Shown here: positions 9,104-17,118 of the stretch, one piece after another
How positions within the stretch are numbered: the stretch's first letter is position 1
How the letters are laid out: every line of letters begins with the position of its first letter
NCBI GenBank assembly: GCA_021371795.1
Contig: JAJFVK010000002.1
Coordinates: 62,001 to 126,000, forward strand
Reading direction: 5' to 3'
Origin: Planctomycetaceae bacterium
Lineage (GTDB): Bacteria > Planctomycetota > Phycisphaerae > Sedimentisphaerales > UBA12454
DNA length: 64,000 nt
Notes under the pieces: model-generated
The model's input: the letters and a program-made list of their open reading frames with translations, nothing else
Told to the model about the DNA's origin: nothing
Database searches by the model: none
Position numbers and translations under genes: made by a program

Positions 9104-9205
9104 CGGCCGGGGCCTAGGCTATCCGGGTCCGCGAACCTGGTCAGGCGGGGAACCGAGCAGCCATAAGCGATCATCTGGTTGTGTCTGGCAATCCCGGCCT
9201 TTTTT
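9104..9205 (+). ncRNA. ffs: Signal recognition particle RNA, small bacterial (4.5S) type
   Basis: About 100 bases with the SRP helix 8 core: TGGTCAGG on the 5' side, a CGG-GGAA-CCG apical stem with a GGAA tetraloop (about 9137-9146), and AGCAGCC on the 3' side. This matches the universally conserved Ffh-binding element. The ends pair over eight base pairs (GGCCGGGG at 9105-9112 with TCCCGGCC at 9192-9199), followed at once by a T run (9200-9205) acting as terminator. It assembles with Ffh to target nascent membrane proteins. No Alu domain is present. Confidence 0.93.
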
Positions 9206-9284
9206 AAAAAAAAGATATCAGAGCCCTGAACGTTAGTGAGGGGTAATTTAAAAGTGATTATTGTCATTAGTTCGAGGGATGAAA

Positions 9285-9467
9285 ATGAAAGCTAAAATTG
9301 ACGATAGCTGTACCGCCTGTGGTTTGTGTGTTGATACTTGTCCACAAGTTTTCCAAATGGGCTCCGATAAGGCAGAGGTGATTGTCAATGAAGTCCCGCC
9401 GCAGTTCGAAGATACTGCTCAACAAGCCGCCGACGAGTGCCCCGTCGAAGCAATCATCATCGAGTAG
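9285..9467 (+). CDS. [4Fe-4S] ferredoxin
   Basis: About 60 residues starting MKAKIDDSC. GAGGG lies six bases before this ATG; the ATG six bases earlier sits directly against it. The first cluster motif is CTACGLCVDTCP (C-x2-C-x2-C-x3-C, about 9-20). The fourth ligand comes from the late motif DECPVEAIIIE. Acidic and short, it resembles the single-cluster ferredoxins of Thermotoga and Desulfovibrio type. It is a soluble electron carrier; partners cannot be inferred. Only two bases separate it from the convergent signal peptidase gene. Confidence 0.9.
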   Translation: MKAKIDDSCTACGLCVDTCPQVFQMGSDKAEVIVNEVPPQFEDTAQQAADECPVEAIIIE

Positions 9468-9469
9468 AA

Positions 9470-10402
9470 TTATTCAACTTTATTGAATCGCGATAACGGC
9501 CAATAGAGCCAGTTCGCCTTGCCTTTTATCGTTGCAATTGGAATTGTCCCATAATTTCTGCTGTCGTATGAGTTGTTTCTGTTATCGCCGAGAACAAAAC
9601 AGTTATATTTCGGCACGGTTATTTCTGCAAAATCATATTTCTTTTCATCTGCCGACTTCTTCAGGAAAATTTTATATCTTGCGCTGCCGTTTATTTCATA
9701 AAACATATCGCCCTGAAAATTCGGGTCGTTGCCATTGATATTCAGCGCATCAAGTTCTGTTTTTGATAAAGGCTGCCATTCGAGCATTTGGCCATTAACA
9801 TAGAGCCGGTTATTTTTCATTTCAACCCTGTCGCCTGCCATCGCAACAACTCTTTTTATATAATGCTGCAGTCTGTTTTCAGGATTGAGGAAAATTACCA
9901 CATCGCCTTTCCGCGGCTCAAGTTTGTTGTACACGGTTTTATTTGCTAAAACTCTGTCGCCGTTAAGAATTGTTGGATACATAGAGGATGCAGGCACTCT
10001 GAAAGCTTCGCAAATATTTGTTTTTACATAATAAGCAATTCCGACACTGCCGCTCCAGCCGCTCATAAAAATCAACAGTAAATAAACATACCACTTATTA
10101 TATTCCTTTATCTGATAATTTGGGCTGGTATGTTTTGCCAGATATATTGAATCAATGACGGCGATGAGTTCAATAATCCCGCCGAAAATAATCATTCCGG
10201 CAGCGGCCAATATTAAAGTTAAGGTATTCTTGAAGAGAAGAACCATTACGAACAGAGAAATCGGCAAAGTATTTAGTAAACTAAGAAGTAATCCTCTGAA
10301 CAATTTTCCACAGTACACCTGGCCAAGTCCGGGGACAATCATTGACAGCATTATAGCCATCCAAACATGTCTTTTGTGTTTATTTACAGTTATTTCTGTC
10401 AT
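9470..10402 (-). CDS. lepB: Signal peptidase I with an extra N-terminal membrane region
   Basis: 310 residues starting MTEITVNKHK; AAGGAA lies six bases upstream. The N-terminal half (about 10-130) has several hydrophobic segments, including PGLGQVYCGKLFRG, a turn resembling TM2-type domains. The S26 catalytic part follows: serine in VPASSMYPTILNGDRV (about residue 157), lysine in HYIKRVVAMAGD, and the conserved box GDNRNNSYDSRNYG near the C-terminus. It cleaves signal peptides at the outer face of the inner membrane. It is the last gene of an operon after an ECF sigma factor and a small membrane protein, which suggests envelope-responsive expression. Confidence 0.93.
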   Translation of the reverse strand: MTEITVNKHKRHVWMAIMLSMIVPGLGQVYCGKLFRGLLLSLLNTLPISLFVMVLLFKNTLTLILAAAGMIIFGGIIELIAVIDSIYLAKHTSPNYQIKEYNKWYVYLLLIFMSGWSGSVGIAYYVKTNICEAFRVPASSMYPTILNGDRVLANKTVYNKLEPRKGDVVIFLNPENRLQHYIKRVVAMAGDRVEMKNNRLYVNGQMLEWQPLSKTELDALNINGNDPNFQGDMFYEINGSARYKIFLKKSADEKKYDFAEITVPKYNCFVLGDNRNNSYDSRNYGTIPIATIKGKANWLYWPLSRFNKVE

Positions 10403-10413
10403 TTGTATATTCC

Positions 10414-10653
10414 TTAAGCCAATGCCATAAAAATGAAATATATTACTCTTAAAAATCCTGCAACTGCACCTGTTACAATCAAACCATTTCTTATAATTGC
10501 GTGTGTGGAGATAATTTCGATAATCCGCGGGATATCGAACCATCTTGGCCGCCGTTCATATTCAAAAATTCCGCCCATCACCTTGTCTGCAAATGAATCC
10601 GGTATTTCAATTTTTTTCTCTAACCAGCTTTCGTAAATTTTTTTCTTGTCCAT
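10414..10653 (-). CDS. Small membrane protein, candidate anti-sigma partner
   Basis: 79 residues starting MDKKKIYESW; the ATG overlaps the stop of the ECF sigma gene (TAATG). The N-terminal 45 residues are soluble and charged, and one or two hydrophobic segments end the protein (about 52-79). Position and topology fit an anti-sigma factor, but the HxxxCxxC zinc motif of ZAS anti-sigmas is absent, so this role is only inferred from context. It lies 11 bases before lepB in the same operon. Confidence 0.6.
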   Translation of the reverse strand: MDKKKIYESWLEKKIEIPDSFADKVMGGIFEYERRPRWFDIPRIIEIISTHAIIRNGLIVTGAVAGFLRVIYFIFMALA

Positions 10654-11186
10654 TATATTACCCAATCCAGGCCAAGTGCCTTTGCGAGTTTTCGTTTTGC
10701 TCTGTGCAATCTTGTTCTGACAGTGCCTTCGCGAACGCCTTCGATTTGAGCGATTTCTTCGTAAGGCAGCTTTTCAAATTCAGCAAGGACAAAAACTGTC
10801 TTCTGGTCTTTCGGCAGTGAATGTAATTGCCTGTCAAGCTCATTCATAAATTCCTGCTTTTCAAGCTCATCGCCTTTTTTGTTTTCAGCGATTTCCGGAA
10901 ATTCATCGACTGTCTGTGCGTTCTTTTTCTTTATCGCGTTTAAACTTTTGTTGCGTGCGATGGTGAAGAGCCAGGTTGAAAATTTGCCGCGTGCGCTGTC
11001 GAACGTTGAGAGTTTTTTATAAGCGGAAAAAAATACATCTTGCGCGATATCTTCGCAAATATGTCTGTCATTAACTATATTGGCTATTATCCGCATAACA
11101 GAATTTTGATATCGTTCGACCAGCATTCTGAACGCTTCACTGTCGCCGTTAATTATATTTTTGATTATTGCCTGTTCGTCAATCAT
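10653..11186 (-). CDS. ECF-type RNA polymerase sigma factor
   Basis: 177 residues. Sigma region 2 spans about 10-80, with the core-binding block DIAQDVFFSAYKKL and the -10 recognition block STWLFTIARNKSLNAIK. Region 4 spans about 118-170, with LPYEEIAQIEGVREGTVRTR as HTH. Linker and length are typical of RpoE-like ECF factors. The downstream genes are a small membrane protein and signal peptidase, so stress at the envelope or export load is a plausible signal. Upstream (11190-11250) the word TGTAAC occurs twice on the minus strand, a possible autoregulatory element, but this is weak. Confidence 0.93.
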   Translation of the reverse strand: MIDEQAIIKNIINGDSEAFRMLVERYQNSVMRIIANIVNDRHICEDIAQDVFFSAYKKLSTFDSARGKFSTWLFTIARNKSLNAIKKKNAQTVDEFPEIAENKKGDELEKQEFMNELDRQLHSLPKDQKTVFVLAEFEKLPYEEIAQIEGVREGTVRTRLHRAKRKLAKALGLDWVI

Positions 11187-11270
11187 CCGGATATCTTAAT
11201 AATAGTTACAATATGTTATACAGCCGTTTGTTTGAAACGTTACAATAATTCTGGCGATTTTGTTAAGTGC

Positions 11271-11298
11271 TTGCTTTTGCAGGACTTCCGGCTATAAT
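11271..11298 (+). promoter_or_regulatory. Promoter of the methyltransferase gene
   Basis: -35 TTGCTT (11271-11276), 16-base spacer, -10 TATAAT (11293-11298). The ATG lies at 11311, so the predicted start near 11305 gives a nearly leaderless message. Confidence 0.5.
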
Positions 11299-11310
11299 CA
11301 TTCCTTAGAT

Positions 11311-12108
11311 ATGGAATATGTACACGGCTACAACCCACGAGAAAACATAAGATTGCAGGATCAGGCGTCCACGCTGGTCGAGCTTCTGCATTCTGATACT
11401 ATTTACCCCAAAGGCAGTCGAGTTCTCGAAGCAGGCTGCGGGGTTGGCGCTCAAACCATCACGCTTGCTAAAAACAGTCCCGATGCGCAATTTACTTCGA
11501 TTGATATTTCCGAAAGCTCAATAGCGCAGGCGAAAAAGAAAATCGCAGATGCCGGATTTACAAACGTAACCTTTCAGCAGGCCGATATTTTTAATCTGCC
11601 ATTTTCGCCGGAATCTTTCGACCATATATTTTTATGTTTCGTTCTCGAACATCTGCCAAATCCGCTCGATGCTCTGCGTGCGTTGAAAAAATTACTCAAA
11701 CCCGCAGGTACAATTACCGCCATCGAAGGCGACCACGGCTCAACATATTTTCATCCTGATAATAGAGCATCACACAAGGCGATTCAATCGCTTGTAGATT
11801 TGCAAAAGGCCGCCGGCGGAAATGCCAATATCGGCAGAGAACTTTTTCCGCTTTTGAATTCCGCAGGTTTTGAAAAGGTTTCGGTTTCGCCGCGAATGGT
11901 TTATGTTGATGCGAGCAAGCCGAATTTTGTCGAAGGTTTTACAAAAAACACTTTTACCGCGATGATTGAAGGTGTGCGTGAATCTGCTGTTAAAGAGAAA
12001 TTAATAGACGCCGAAACTTTTGAGCAGGGGATTAAAGGATTATATCGAACAACCGAATCGGACGGCGTTTTCTGTTATACTTTCTTCAAAGCAACCGCAG
12101 TGAATTAA
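11311..12108 (+). CDS. Class I SAM-dependent methyltransferase
   Basis: 265 residues starting MEYVHGYNPRE, a start shared by a clade of UbiE/Methyltransf_25-like proteins. SAM motif I is VLEAGCGVGAQT (about 39-50), motif II/acidic loop is FTSIDISESSI, motif III is FDHIFLCFVLEHL (about 112-124). The C-terminal third is a cap of helices. No ribosome site precedes the ATG and the promoter ends 12 bases upstream. Substrate unknown; a small molecule is likely from the fold. It is convergent with proC, sharing four bases. Confidence 0.85.
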   Translation: MEYVHGYNPRENIRLQDQASTLVELLHSDTIYPKGSRVLEAGCGVGAQTITLAKNSPDAQFTSIDISESSIAQAKKKIADAGFTNVTFQQADIFNLPFSPESFDHIFLCFVLEHLPNPLDALRALKKLLKPAGTITAIEGDHGSTYFHPDNRASHKAIQSLVDLQKAAGGNANIGRELFPLLNSAGFEKVSVSPRMVYVDASKPNFVEGFTKNTFTAMIEGVRESAVKEKLIDAETFEQGIKGLYRTTESDGVFCYTFFKATAVN

Positions 12109-12914
12109 CTACCCGATAATTCTTTACTTCTCTTTGCCGCTGCTGCGAGCGCTTCGTTTACAATCTTTTCAAAATTATGTTTTGCAAAGACTTTTAACGC
12201 CGCTTCGGTTGTTCCGTTTGGCGAAGTAACTTTCTGCCGGAGCACATCTACTTTTTCGCCTGCCTTTGCGCGTTCGATTGCCAGCAGTGCTGCGCCGCGA
12301 GCTGTAACTAAAACTGTTCGTTCGGCAAGTTCCTTATCGAGTCCGAGTTTGGTTGCGGTTTTAATCATCTCTTCCATCAGCAAAAAGAAATACGCAGGAC
12401 CTGACCCGCTGACCGCTGTAACGGCATCTAAAAGTTTTTCGTCCTGAACAGAAGTAACATATCCGACAGCGAGGAAAATATGTTCCGCTTCGCCGAGCCG
12501 GTCTTTTGCCGCAGGTGTTGCGTACAAAACGGAAGTACCCTGGCCAATCAGCGCAGGAGTGTTCGGCATTGCGCGAATCACAGAATCAAAGCCGAGATTT
12601 TTGCGAATTGTTTCGGTAGTTATTCCTGCCGCGATGGAAACGATAAGCGTGTCGCCGGTAATTGAGCCTTTGATTTCGCTAAGCACCGCAATCATATTCT
12701 GCGGCTTGATGCTCAATACGAGAATATCGACTGCCCTGGCGAGTTTGACATTCGTTGTAAATGAGATGTTGTATTTTTCAGTAAGTTCATCGAGCCTGTC
12801 TTTGCGGACGTCGGCGATGAGAATATCTTCCGGCCGATAAGTACGCGCATCGATAACGCCTTTGATAATCGCTTCGGCCATATTGCCGGCACCAATGAAT
12901 CCAATTTTCGACAT
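12105..12914 (-). CDS. proC: Pyrroline-5-carboxylate reductase
   Basis: 269 residues, full length. Rossmann motif IGFIGAGNMAEAIIKG (about 3-18), the VLSIKPQ block, and the family signature GSGPAYFFLLMEEM (about 169-182) followed by TVLVTARGAALL and VTSPNGTTEAAL. It reduces 1-pyrroline-5-carboxylate to proline with NAD(P)H, the last step of proline synthesis. No other proline gene adjoins it. A GC-rich palindrome lies just upstream (12943-12958). Confidence 0.96.
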   Translation of the reverse strand: MSKIGFIGAGNMAEAIIKGVIDARTYRPEDILIADVRKDRLDELTEKYNISFTTNVKLARAVDILVLSIKPQNMIAVLSEIKGSITGDTLIVSIAAGITTETIRKNLGFDSVIRAMPNTPALIGQGTSVLYATPAAKDRLGEAEHIFLAVGYVTSVQDEKLLDAVTAVSGSGPAYFFLLMEEMIKTATKLGLDKELAERTVLVTARGAALLAIERAKAGEKVDVLRQKVTSPNGTTEAALKVFAKHNFEKIVNEALAAAAKRSKELSGS

Positions 12915-12942
12915 CTAAAATTTCCTTTGTTCAAAACACAGC

Positions 12943-12958
12943 GTGGGCTAAAGCCCAC
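12943..12958. repeat. Short palindromic repeat GTGGGC-taaa-GCCCAC
   Basis: A perfect six-base inverted repeat with a four-base loop, in the context CGTGGGCTAAAGCCCACCC. This word is a common dispersed palindrome in several bacterial groups, but only this clear copy was seen in the window. Confidence 0.6.
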
Positions 12959-13090
12959 CCTACGAGACGGTCAGAAAACATAGTTTTCTACAATTCTATC
13001 GTATAAATAAAAAATTGCAATCAGCTAAAATGTTAGTAGATTTTTGGCATAGAATCTTCTAAAATAGTGGAGATTTGAAAGGTTGAACTA

Positions 13091-13465
13091 ATGACGCAGC
13101 AGGAGCAGATTCAATATCTTGCCAACTTGTACTTTCTGGCGGGTGCCGGTCGCAGTTTTGAAGTTGAAGAGGATTACGTCTTGCAAGATATTGCCAAGGG
13201 AATAGGAGCCGGCTATCTTGAGACGCGCAAAGCACTCGATTTTTCCGGCCAAAAGGATTTTCAGATAAAACTGCCGACAAGATATTCCGAAAAATTCCGC
13301 TGTCTTGAGGATATGCTTTTTCTGGCGATGAGCGATAATAAATTAGACCAGATGGAAAAGGAAATCATATTAACGTATTCGAAAAAACTTGGCATAAATC
13401 AGCAACAGTTCGACCAAATCCACCAGGAGACAATACAGAGACTCAAAGAGGCGAAGAAACAGTAA
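13091..13465 (+). CDS. TerB-like helical protein
   Basis: 124 residues, all-helical by composition. The central and C-terminal part, CLEDMLFLAMSDNKLDQMEKEIILTYSKKLGI, has the acidic pattern of TerB domains (a D/E-rich metal-binding helix pair seen in tellurite-resistance TerB and DjlA). No signal peptide or membrane segment. It is a single gene between proC and a phosphatase gene. Function unknown; TerB-like domains are broadly linked to membrane stress and metal sensing. Confidence 0.65.
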   Translation: MTQQEQIQYLANLYFLAGAGRSFEVEEDYVLQDIAKGIGAGYLETRKALDFSGQKDFQIKLPTRYSEKFRCLEDMLFLAMSDNKLDQMEKEIILTYSKKLGINQQQFDQIHQETIQRLKEAKKQ

Positions 13466-13474
13466 AGTTAAGGC

Positions 13475-14689
13475 TTACAGTATTTCCAGCGCAATCAGTG
13501 TAATGTCGTCGGGCTGCAGATAGTTTTTGCCCTGTCGGACAACTGTTTCGAATTCAGCCACCAGATTATCAGCGGGCAAACCTGCTATTCCCAGGAACCA
13601 ATTATTAAATTCAAACGATGTATTGTCGTTTGTTGTGTTAATAAACGGTTCTGCGCCGTCAGAATACACAAGCAGTTTATCGCCGACGGACAACTGAATG
13701 GTTTCCTGCTGGAACTGTGCGCTGTCGAAAATGCCGAGCAGCGAGCCTTTTGACTGGAGCAGTTGAGGCTGTTTATTTTTTTGGATCAGAATCGGGTATG
13801 GATGCCCAGCTCTGCAGAATGACAATTCAAGAGTTTCCGTGTTGAGCAGGAAATAACAGCTTGTCGTAAACTGGCAGCCGCTTAAATTCTGTTCAAGCAT
13901 TCGTTTGTTAAGTGTTGTTATAACTTCCAGCGGCGAGAATATTTTGTATTCGTTGCCGGTTGTTTGGCGCATTTGAATAGCATGTTTGAGGAACATCGTC
14001 AACAGCGCCGCGGGTATCGAATGACCGACAGCGTCGGCAAGATAAAATCCGATATGATGTTCGTCAAGTCTTGCGACGTCATAAATATCGCCTGAAACCC
14101 AGTCAGCGGGCATAAACGATATCGCCCAATTGAGCCTGTTGCTATTCGGCAGTTTGCGCGGAAGGAAATCTCTCTGCACAAGGCCTGCCATTTTCAACTG
14201 ATGTTCGAGTTGTTCAGCGTGATATTCTTTTTGCGTTATGTCAATATTCAACGGCTGAATTTTCGGTTTGCGATAGACGTTGCTTATTTTGACTACTGGC
14301 ACAACCTGCGCGAAAGACTGCTTGTTGATAACGTTAAGGATTGAGAATTTGCTCAAGTCGATATTTTCAGATTCGCCGTACAGCACGGTCGGTATTTTCG
14401 CCTTGTCTAATGTTTGAATTACTTCAAGAAGCTGCTGATGCTGTTCGTGCGGAATGGATTCTGTATCGATAATTGCCGTGCCGATTGTTTCGGGATAAAA
14501 CTCTGTTTCCAGAAAGGAATTGAAGTTAGCTTTTTTCCAGTTGAAACGCTCTATATCCAAAACTTTCTGCAGATCCAGTCTGATGGTATCCGCATTTGTA
14601 ATGAAAAGTGCGTCAAAAAAAGTTACCGTAGTTTTATTTGATTTTGCCAATGGCCTATCCTTATCACAGTATTCGATGTATTGATACAT
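13475..14689 (-). CDS. SpoIIE/RsbU-type PP2C protein phosphatase with N-terminal receiver-like domain
   Basis: 404 residues. Residues about 20-135 form a receiver-like domain without a clear phosphoacceptor set; about 150-180 form a coiled linker; about 190-404 are the SpoIIE-type phosphatase. Metal-site motifs are VSGDIYDV, LADAVGHSIPAALLT (the usual DVxGHG is here DAVGHS), CRAGHPYP, YSDG and DDITLI. Such enzymes dephosphorylate anti-anti-sigma (STAS) proteins in partner-switching pathways. A TTG at 14650 has a better ribosome site (AAGGA seven bases upstream) than the ATG at 14689, so the protein may be 13 residues shorter. No STAS or kinase gene is adjacent. Confidence 0.88.
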   Translation of the reverse strand: MYQYIEYCDKDRPLAKSNKTTVTFFDALFITNADTIRLDLQKVLDIERFNWKKANFNSFLETEFYPETIGTAIIDTESIPHEQHQQLLEVIQTLDKAKIPTVLYGESENIDLSKFSILNVINKQSFAQVVPVVKISNVYRKPKIQPLNIDITQKEYHAEQLEHQLKMAGLVQRDFLPRKLPNSNRLNWAISFMPADWVSGDIYDVARLDEHHIGFYLADAVGHSIPAALLTMFLKHAIQMRQTTGNEYKIFSPLEVITTLNKRMLEQNLSGCQFTTSCYFLLNTETLELSFCRAGHPYPILIQKNKQPQLLQSKGSLLGIFDSAQFQQETIQLSVGDKLLVYSDGAEPFINTTNDNTSFEFNNWFLGIAGLPADNLVAEFETVVRQGKNYLQPDDITLIALEIL

Positions 14690-14716
14690 ATATTTTCGGC
14701 TATTTTCGGCTGGGAC

Positions 14717-14745
14717 TTGCGAATAATAGTTATGCCTGATACAAT
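14717..14745 (+). promoter_or_regulatory. Promoter of the small membrane protein gene
   Basis: -35 TTGCGA (14717-14722), 17-base spacer, -10 TACAAT (14740-14745). The predicted start near 14752 excludes the upstream ATG codons and supports the ATG at 14798. Confidence 0.55.
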
Positions 14746-14797
14746 CTTAATATCTTGTTTGTGTTTTATCGGACTTTATTTTGAGAGGGTAAAAAAG

Positions 14798-15058
14798 ATG
14801 TGTCAATCGAATCCGGAAATGATGATAGCACCATTTATGATATTTGCAGCGATTTTCATGCTGATTTCATTTGTTGTGCTTTTGTTTAAAATTTTCCTCT
14901 GGTGGCGTGTATTTTCAAAGGCCGGCTTTAGCGGGGCTTTCGCATTATTAATACTTATCCCCGGTCTGGGCGAATTGATAATTATTTGCGTGCTGGCTTT
15001 CTCGAATTGGCCGATTACAAAAACGCCGCCGTTGCCGCAACAGCAGCCGCAGGCCTAA
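14798..15058 (+). CDS. Small two-helix membrane protein
   Basis: About 86 residues starting MCQSNPEMM, preceded by GAGAGGG eight bases upstream. An earlier in-frame ATG at 14681 lies upstream of the promoter. Two hydrophobic segments (about 8-34 and 46-68) bracket WWRVFSKAGFSGAFA, a pattern resembling DUF805/Blc2-like small membrane proteins with a conserved K-A-G turn. The tail is Pro/Gln-rich. Function unknown. Confidence 0.65.
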   Translation: MCQSNPEMMIAPFMIFAAIFMLISFVVLLFKIFLWWRVFSKAGFSGAFALLILIPGLGELIIICVLAFSNWPITKTPPLPQQQPQA

Positions 15059-15060
15059 TA

Positions 15061-15783
15061 TTAGCCGGCAAAAATCGCTGAACCGATTCGCAGGATAGTC
15101 GCGCCGTATTCGATTGCTGTTTCGTAGTCCTGACTCATACCCATACTTAGATGGTTGAATTCCGGGCCTGCCATTTTTTCGCCTTTGATTTCCTCGAACA
15201 GTTCCCGTGCGCGTGCGAAACTTTCCCTGACCAAATCTTTATTCATAGTCAGCGGCGCCATTGTCATCAGGCCGGCGAGTCTTATATTCGGCATTGTAAC
15301 AATCTGCTCGACAAGATGAATCGCCGCTCCGACCGGCACGCCGTATTTTTGCGGTTCCTGCGAGCAGTTTACCTGCATCAGGATTCTTGGCGTAACAAGA
15401 GCTTTTTCCGCGTCTCTGCTGACTTCCTCGGCGACGCGAAGTGTATCGACAGAATGGATAAACTCGCAGTTGCGCAAAAGCTGGCGGACTTTATTTCGCT
15501 GCAGATGGCCAATCATGTGCCAGTTGATTTTTTTGGGGAACGCAGGGTCGGCTGAATTTTCATTCAGAAAAATATCGAGGTCTTCGGCTGTGATTTTCAA
15601 ATGCTGTACTCTGTTTTCGCCAAGTTCCGTGCAGCCCAGACGCACGACCTGTTTTATCATATCCATATTGGCGGACTTTGTAACAACGACGGTAGTAATT
15701 TCAGAAGTTTGTCTGCCGCATCGCTGACAGGCGGCGGCGATATTGTCCTGAACTCGTTTCAGATTATCTGCGATTTTATTCAT
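15061..15783 (-). CDS. yggS: PLP homeostasis protein, YggS/PROSC family
   Basis: 240 residues, the normal length. The pyridoxal-phosphate lysine lies in TTVVVTKSANMD (about residue 36). The family signature appears as HLSMGMSQDYETAIEYGATILRIGS with phosphate-binding Ser/Gly near the C-terminus (about 212-236). It is a fold-type III TIM barrel that binds and buffers PLP. It stands alone; in many bacteria it sits with proC, which is only 2.1 kb away here. Confidence 0.94.
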   Translation of the reverse strand: MNKIADNLKRVQDNIAAACQRCGRQTSEITTVVVTKSANMDMIKQVVRLGCTELGENRVQHLKITAEDLDIFLNENSADPAFPKKINWHMIGHLQRNKVRQLLRNCEFIHSVDTLRVAEEVSRDAEKALVTPRILMQVNCSQEPQKYGVPVGAAIHLVEQIVTMPNIRLAGLMTMAPLTMNKDLVRESFARARELFEEIKGEKMAGPEFNHLSMGMSQDYETAIEYGATILRIGSAIFAG

Positions 15784-15825
15784 CGGTCCATCTATATAGA
15801 TAAGTAATTTATTTGCGGGATAACA

Positions 15826-16920
15826 TTATGGAAGAAATTTTGCCGGGTTCTTCAGTTTTTTCGGCAAATATTCATTCACAACGAAATCAAGGCCGTGCTT
15901 CGCGAAAGCCTGCTGCTCGACACGGACGCCCATATTAAGCATTTGATTTATCGCCGCCTGCCATGGTTTATGGTGTTTTACGAAGGGGTCGTTTTTCAGA
16001 GCGTCCTTTGCTCGCTTTATATCCACGTCTTTCAGCGGATGCGTCGGCAGTTTAAAGTCTATAATATCCTGCGGCGTAACGCCGAGGAATGATGATTTTG
16101 GAACGCAGAAATATTCGTTAAGATGCGCCGCGTTTCCGGAGCCTACTTTCAATGTTCTGTAAATATTGAAATATCCGTAAGGGTCGCCATCGACAAAGGC
16201 GTAAACAGGAGCTTTCAATTTGTCTGAAAGTCTGCGGATGAAACGTCTGCACGCGCGGGTTGGAACGCCGCCCATACTGATAAGGATGCAGTTGTTCTTG
16301 TCCCAGTAATCGTATTTGACAAGCCGCTGGAACGCACCGGCGGTTTCTATGGCGAGGATGAATTTCGCGTCGCTTTGGAATTCGAGATTCTCAACGTCGG
16401 TGGGAATTGAATATGAACCTGAACCGAATTTTGTGCAGTCGATTTTCAGCTTGTTGCCCTTGGCATCGTGGTCGATGACAAAAAGTTTGCCTGCGACTTC
16501 GCCGCCTTTTTCTTCAGGGATGAATTTCAACTGTTCACGATTGACGCCGAACATCGCCTCGATGTCGTCCATAATCGTGTCGGATTCCGGCTGCTCATCG
16601 AAGCCGGCCTTGCCCCAGTTTTTGGAGATATAGTAGGCCTCTCTTTTGGTTGCCATATCTTTTGTGTCGATTAGCTCTTTCGAGAGAGACATCATTTTTA
16701 ATGTTTGCGCGAAAGTCTTTACTGTGCTGACAGTCAGAGTTCGTACTTTGTTTTTGCCGAGGATTTCGAAATGTCCGGCGTTGGACACATATTTTACGTT
16801 CCCCAGTGAACGAACAGGTGTCGACATCGTCGGCTTTTGCCGTTTCATAATCTTGTCCTGAACGTCCTTAGCGGCGTTTATGATTTTTTCAGTTACAGGT
16901 AATGCTGTTTTTTTAGTCAT
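15826..16920 (-). CDS. DNA topoisomerase VI subunit A (Spo11 family)
   Basis: 364 residues, the usual Top6A length. The winged-helix CAP domain holds the catalytic tyrosine in TKREAYYISKNW (Tyr96 or Tyr97). The TOPRIM domain shows the acidic metal site ILAIETAGAF (Glu192) and FVDGDPYGY (Asp244, Asp246). The subunit cuts both DNA strands by transesterification and normally works as a dimer with the GHKL ATPase subunit Top6B. The gene has its own promoter (16964-16992) and no Top6B gene adjoins it in the window, unlike the usual top6BA pair. Topo VI is mainly archaeal and plant, with scattered bacterial cases, so transfer is likely in its history. Confidence 0.93.
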   Translation of the reverse strand: MTKKTALPVTEKIINAAKDVQDKIMKRQKPTMSTPVRSLGNVKYVSNAGHFEILGKNKVRTLTVSTVKTFAQTLKMMSLSKELIDTKDMATKREAYYISKNWGKAGFDEQPESDTIMDDIEAMFGVNREQLKFIPEEKGGEVAGKLFVIDHDAKGNKLKIDCTKFGSGSYSIPTDVENLEFQSDAKFILAIETAGAFQRLVKYDYWDKNNCILISMGGVPTRACRRFIRRLSDKLKAPVYAFVDGDPYGYFNIYRTLKVGSGNAAHLNEYFCVPKSSFLGVTPQDIIDFKLPTHPLKDVDIKRAKDALKNDPFVKHHKPWQAAINQMLNMGVRVEQQAFAKHGLDFVVNEYLPKKLKNPAKFLP

Positions 16921-16963
16921 TTAATTAGGGCTTCCCGTAGAAATATAAAAATAACAATACGAC

Positions 16964-16992
16964 ATCATAATCTAAAGCCAAAAAATATGCAA
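16964..16992 (-). promoter_or_regulatory. Promoter of the topoisomerase VI A gene
   Basis: Minus strand: -35 TTGCAT (16992-16987), 17-base spacer, -10 TATGAT (16969-16964). Leader of about 37 bases to the ATG. It shows that the gene is transcribed independently. Confidence 0.55.
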
Positions 16993-17086
16993 TTCAAGCC
17001 TAAAGTTTATGCGATTTTAGAGGGAAAAGAGGCTTGACAAGGTGTAAGGTTTCTGATTTTATAGAGTAACTCAAGCGGGAATTCAA

Positions 17087-17115
17087 TTGACTTGCACCCT
17101 TGAAATCGTTATAAT
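17087..17115 (+). promoter_or_regulatory. Strong sigma-70 promoter for a structured RNA
   Basis: -35 TTGACT (17087-17092), 17-base spacer, -10 TATAAT (17110-17115), nearly consensus. No plus-strand open frame follows; the next gene on this side is on the minus strand, so the product is most likely an untranslated RNA. Confidence 0.75.
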
Positions 17116-17118
17116 AAT

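Noticed and set aside
9079-9267. Minus-strand frame of 62 codons
   Set aside because: It is the antisense of the SRP RNA gene and its promoter.
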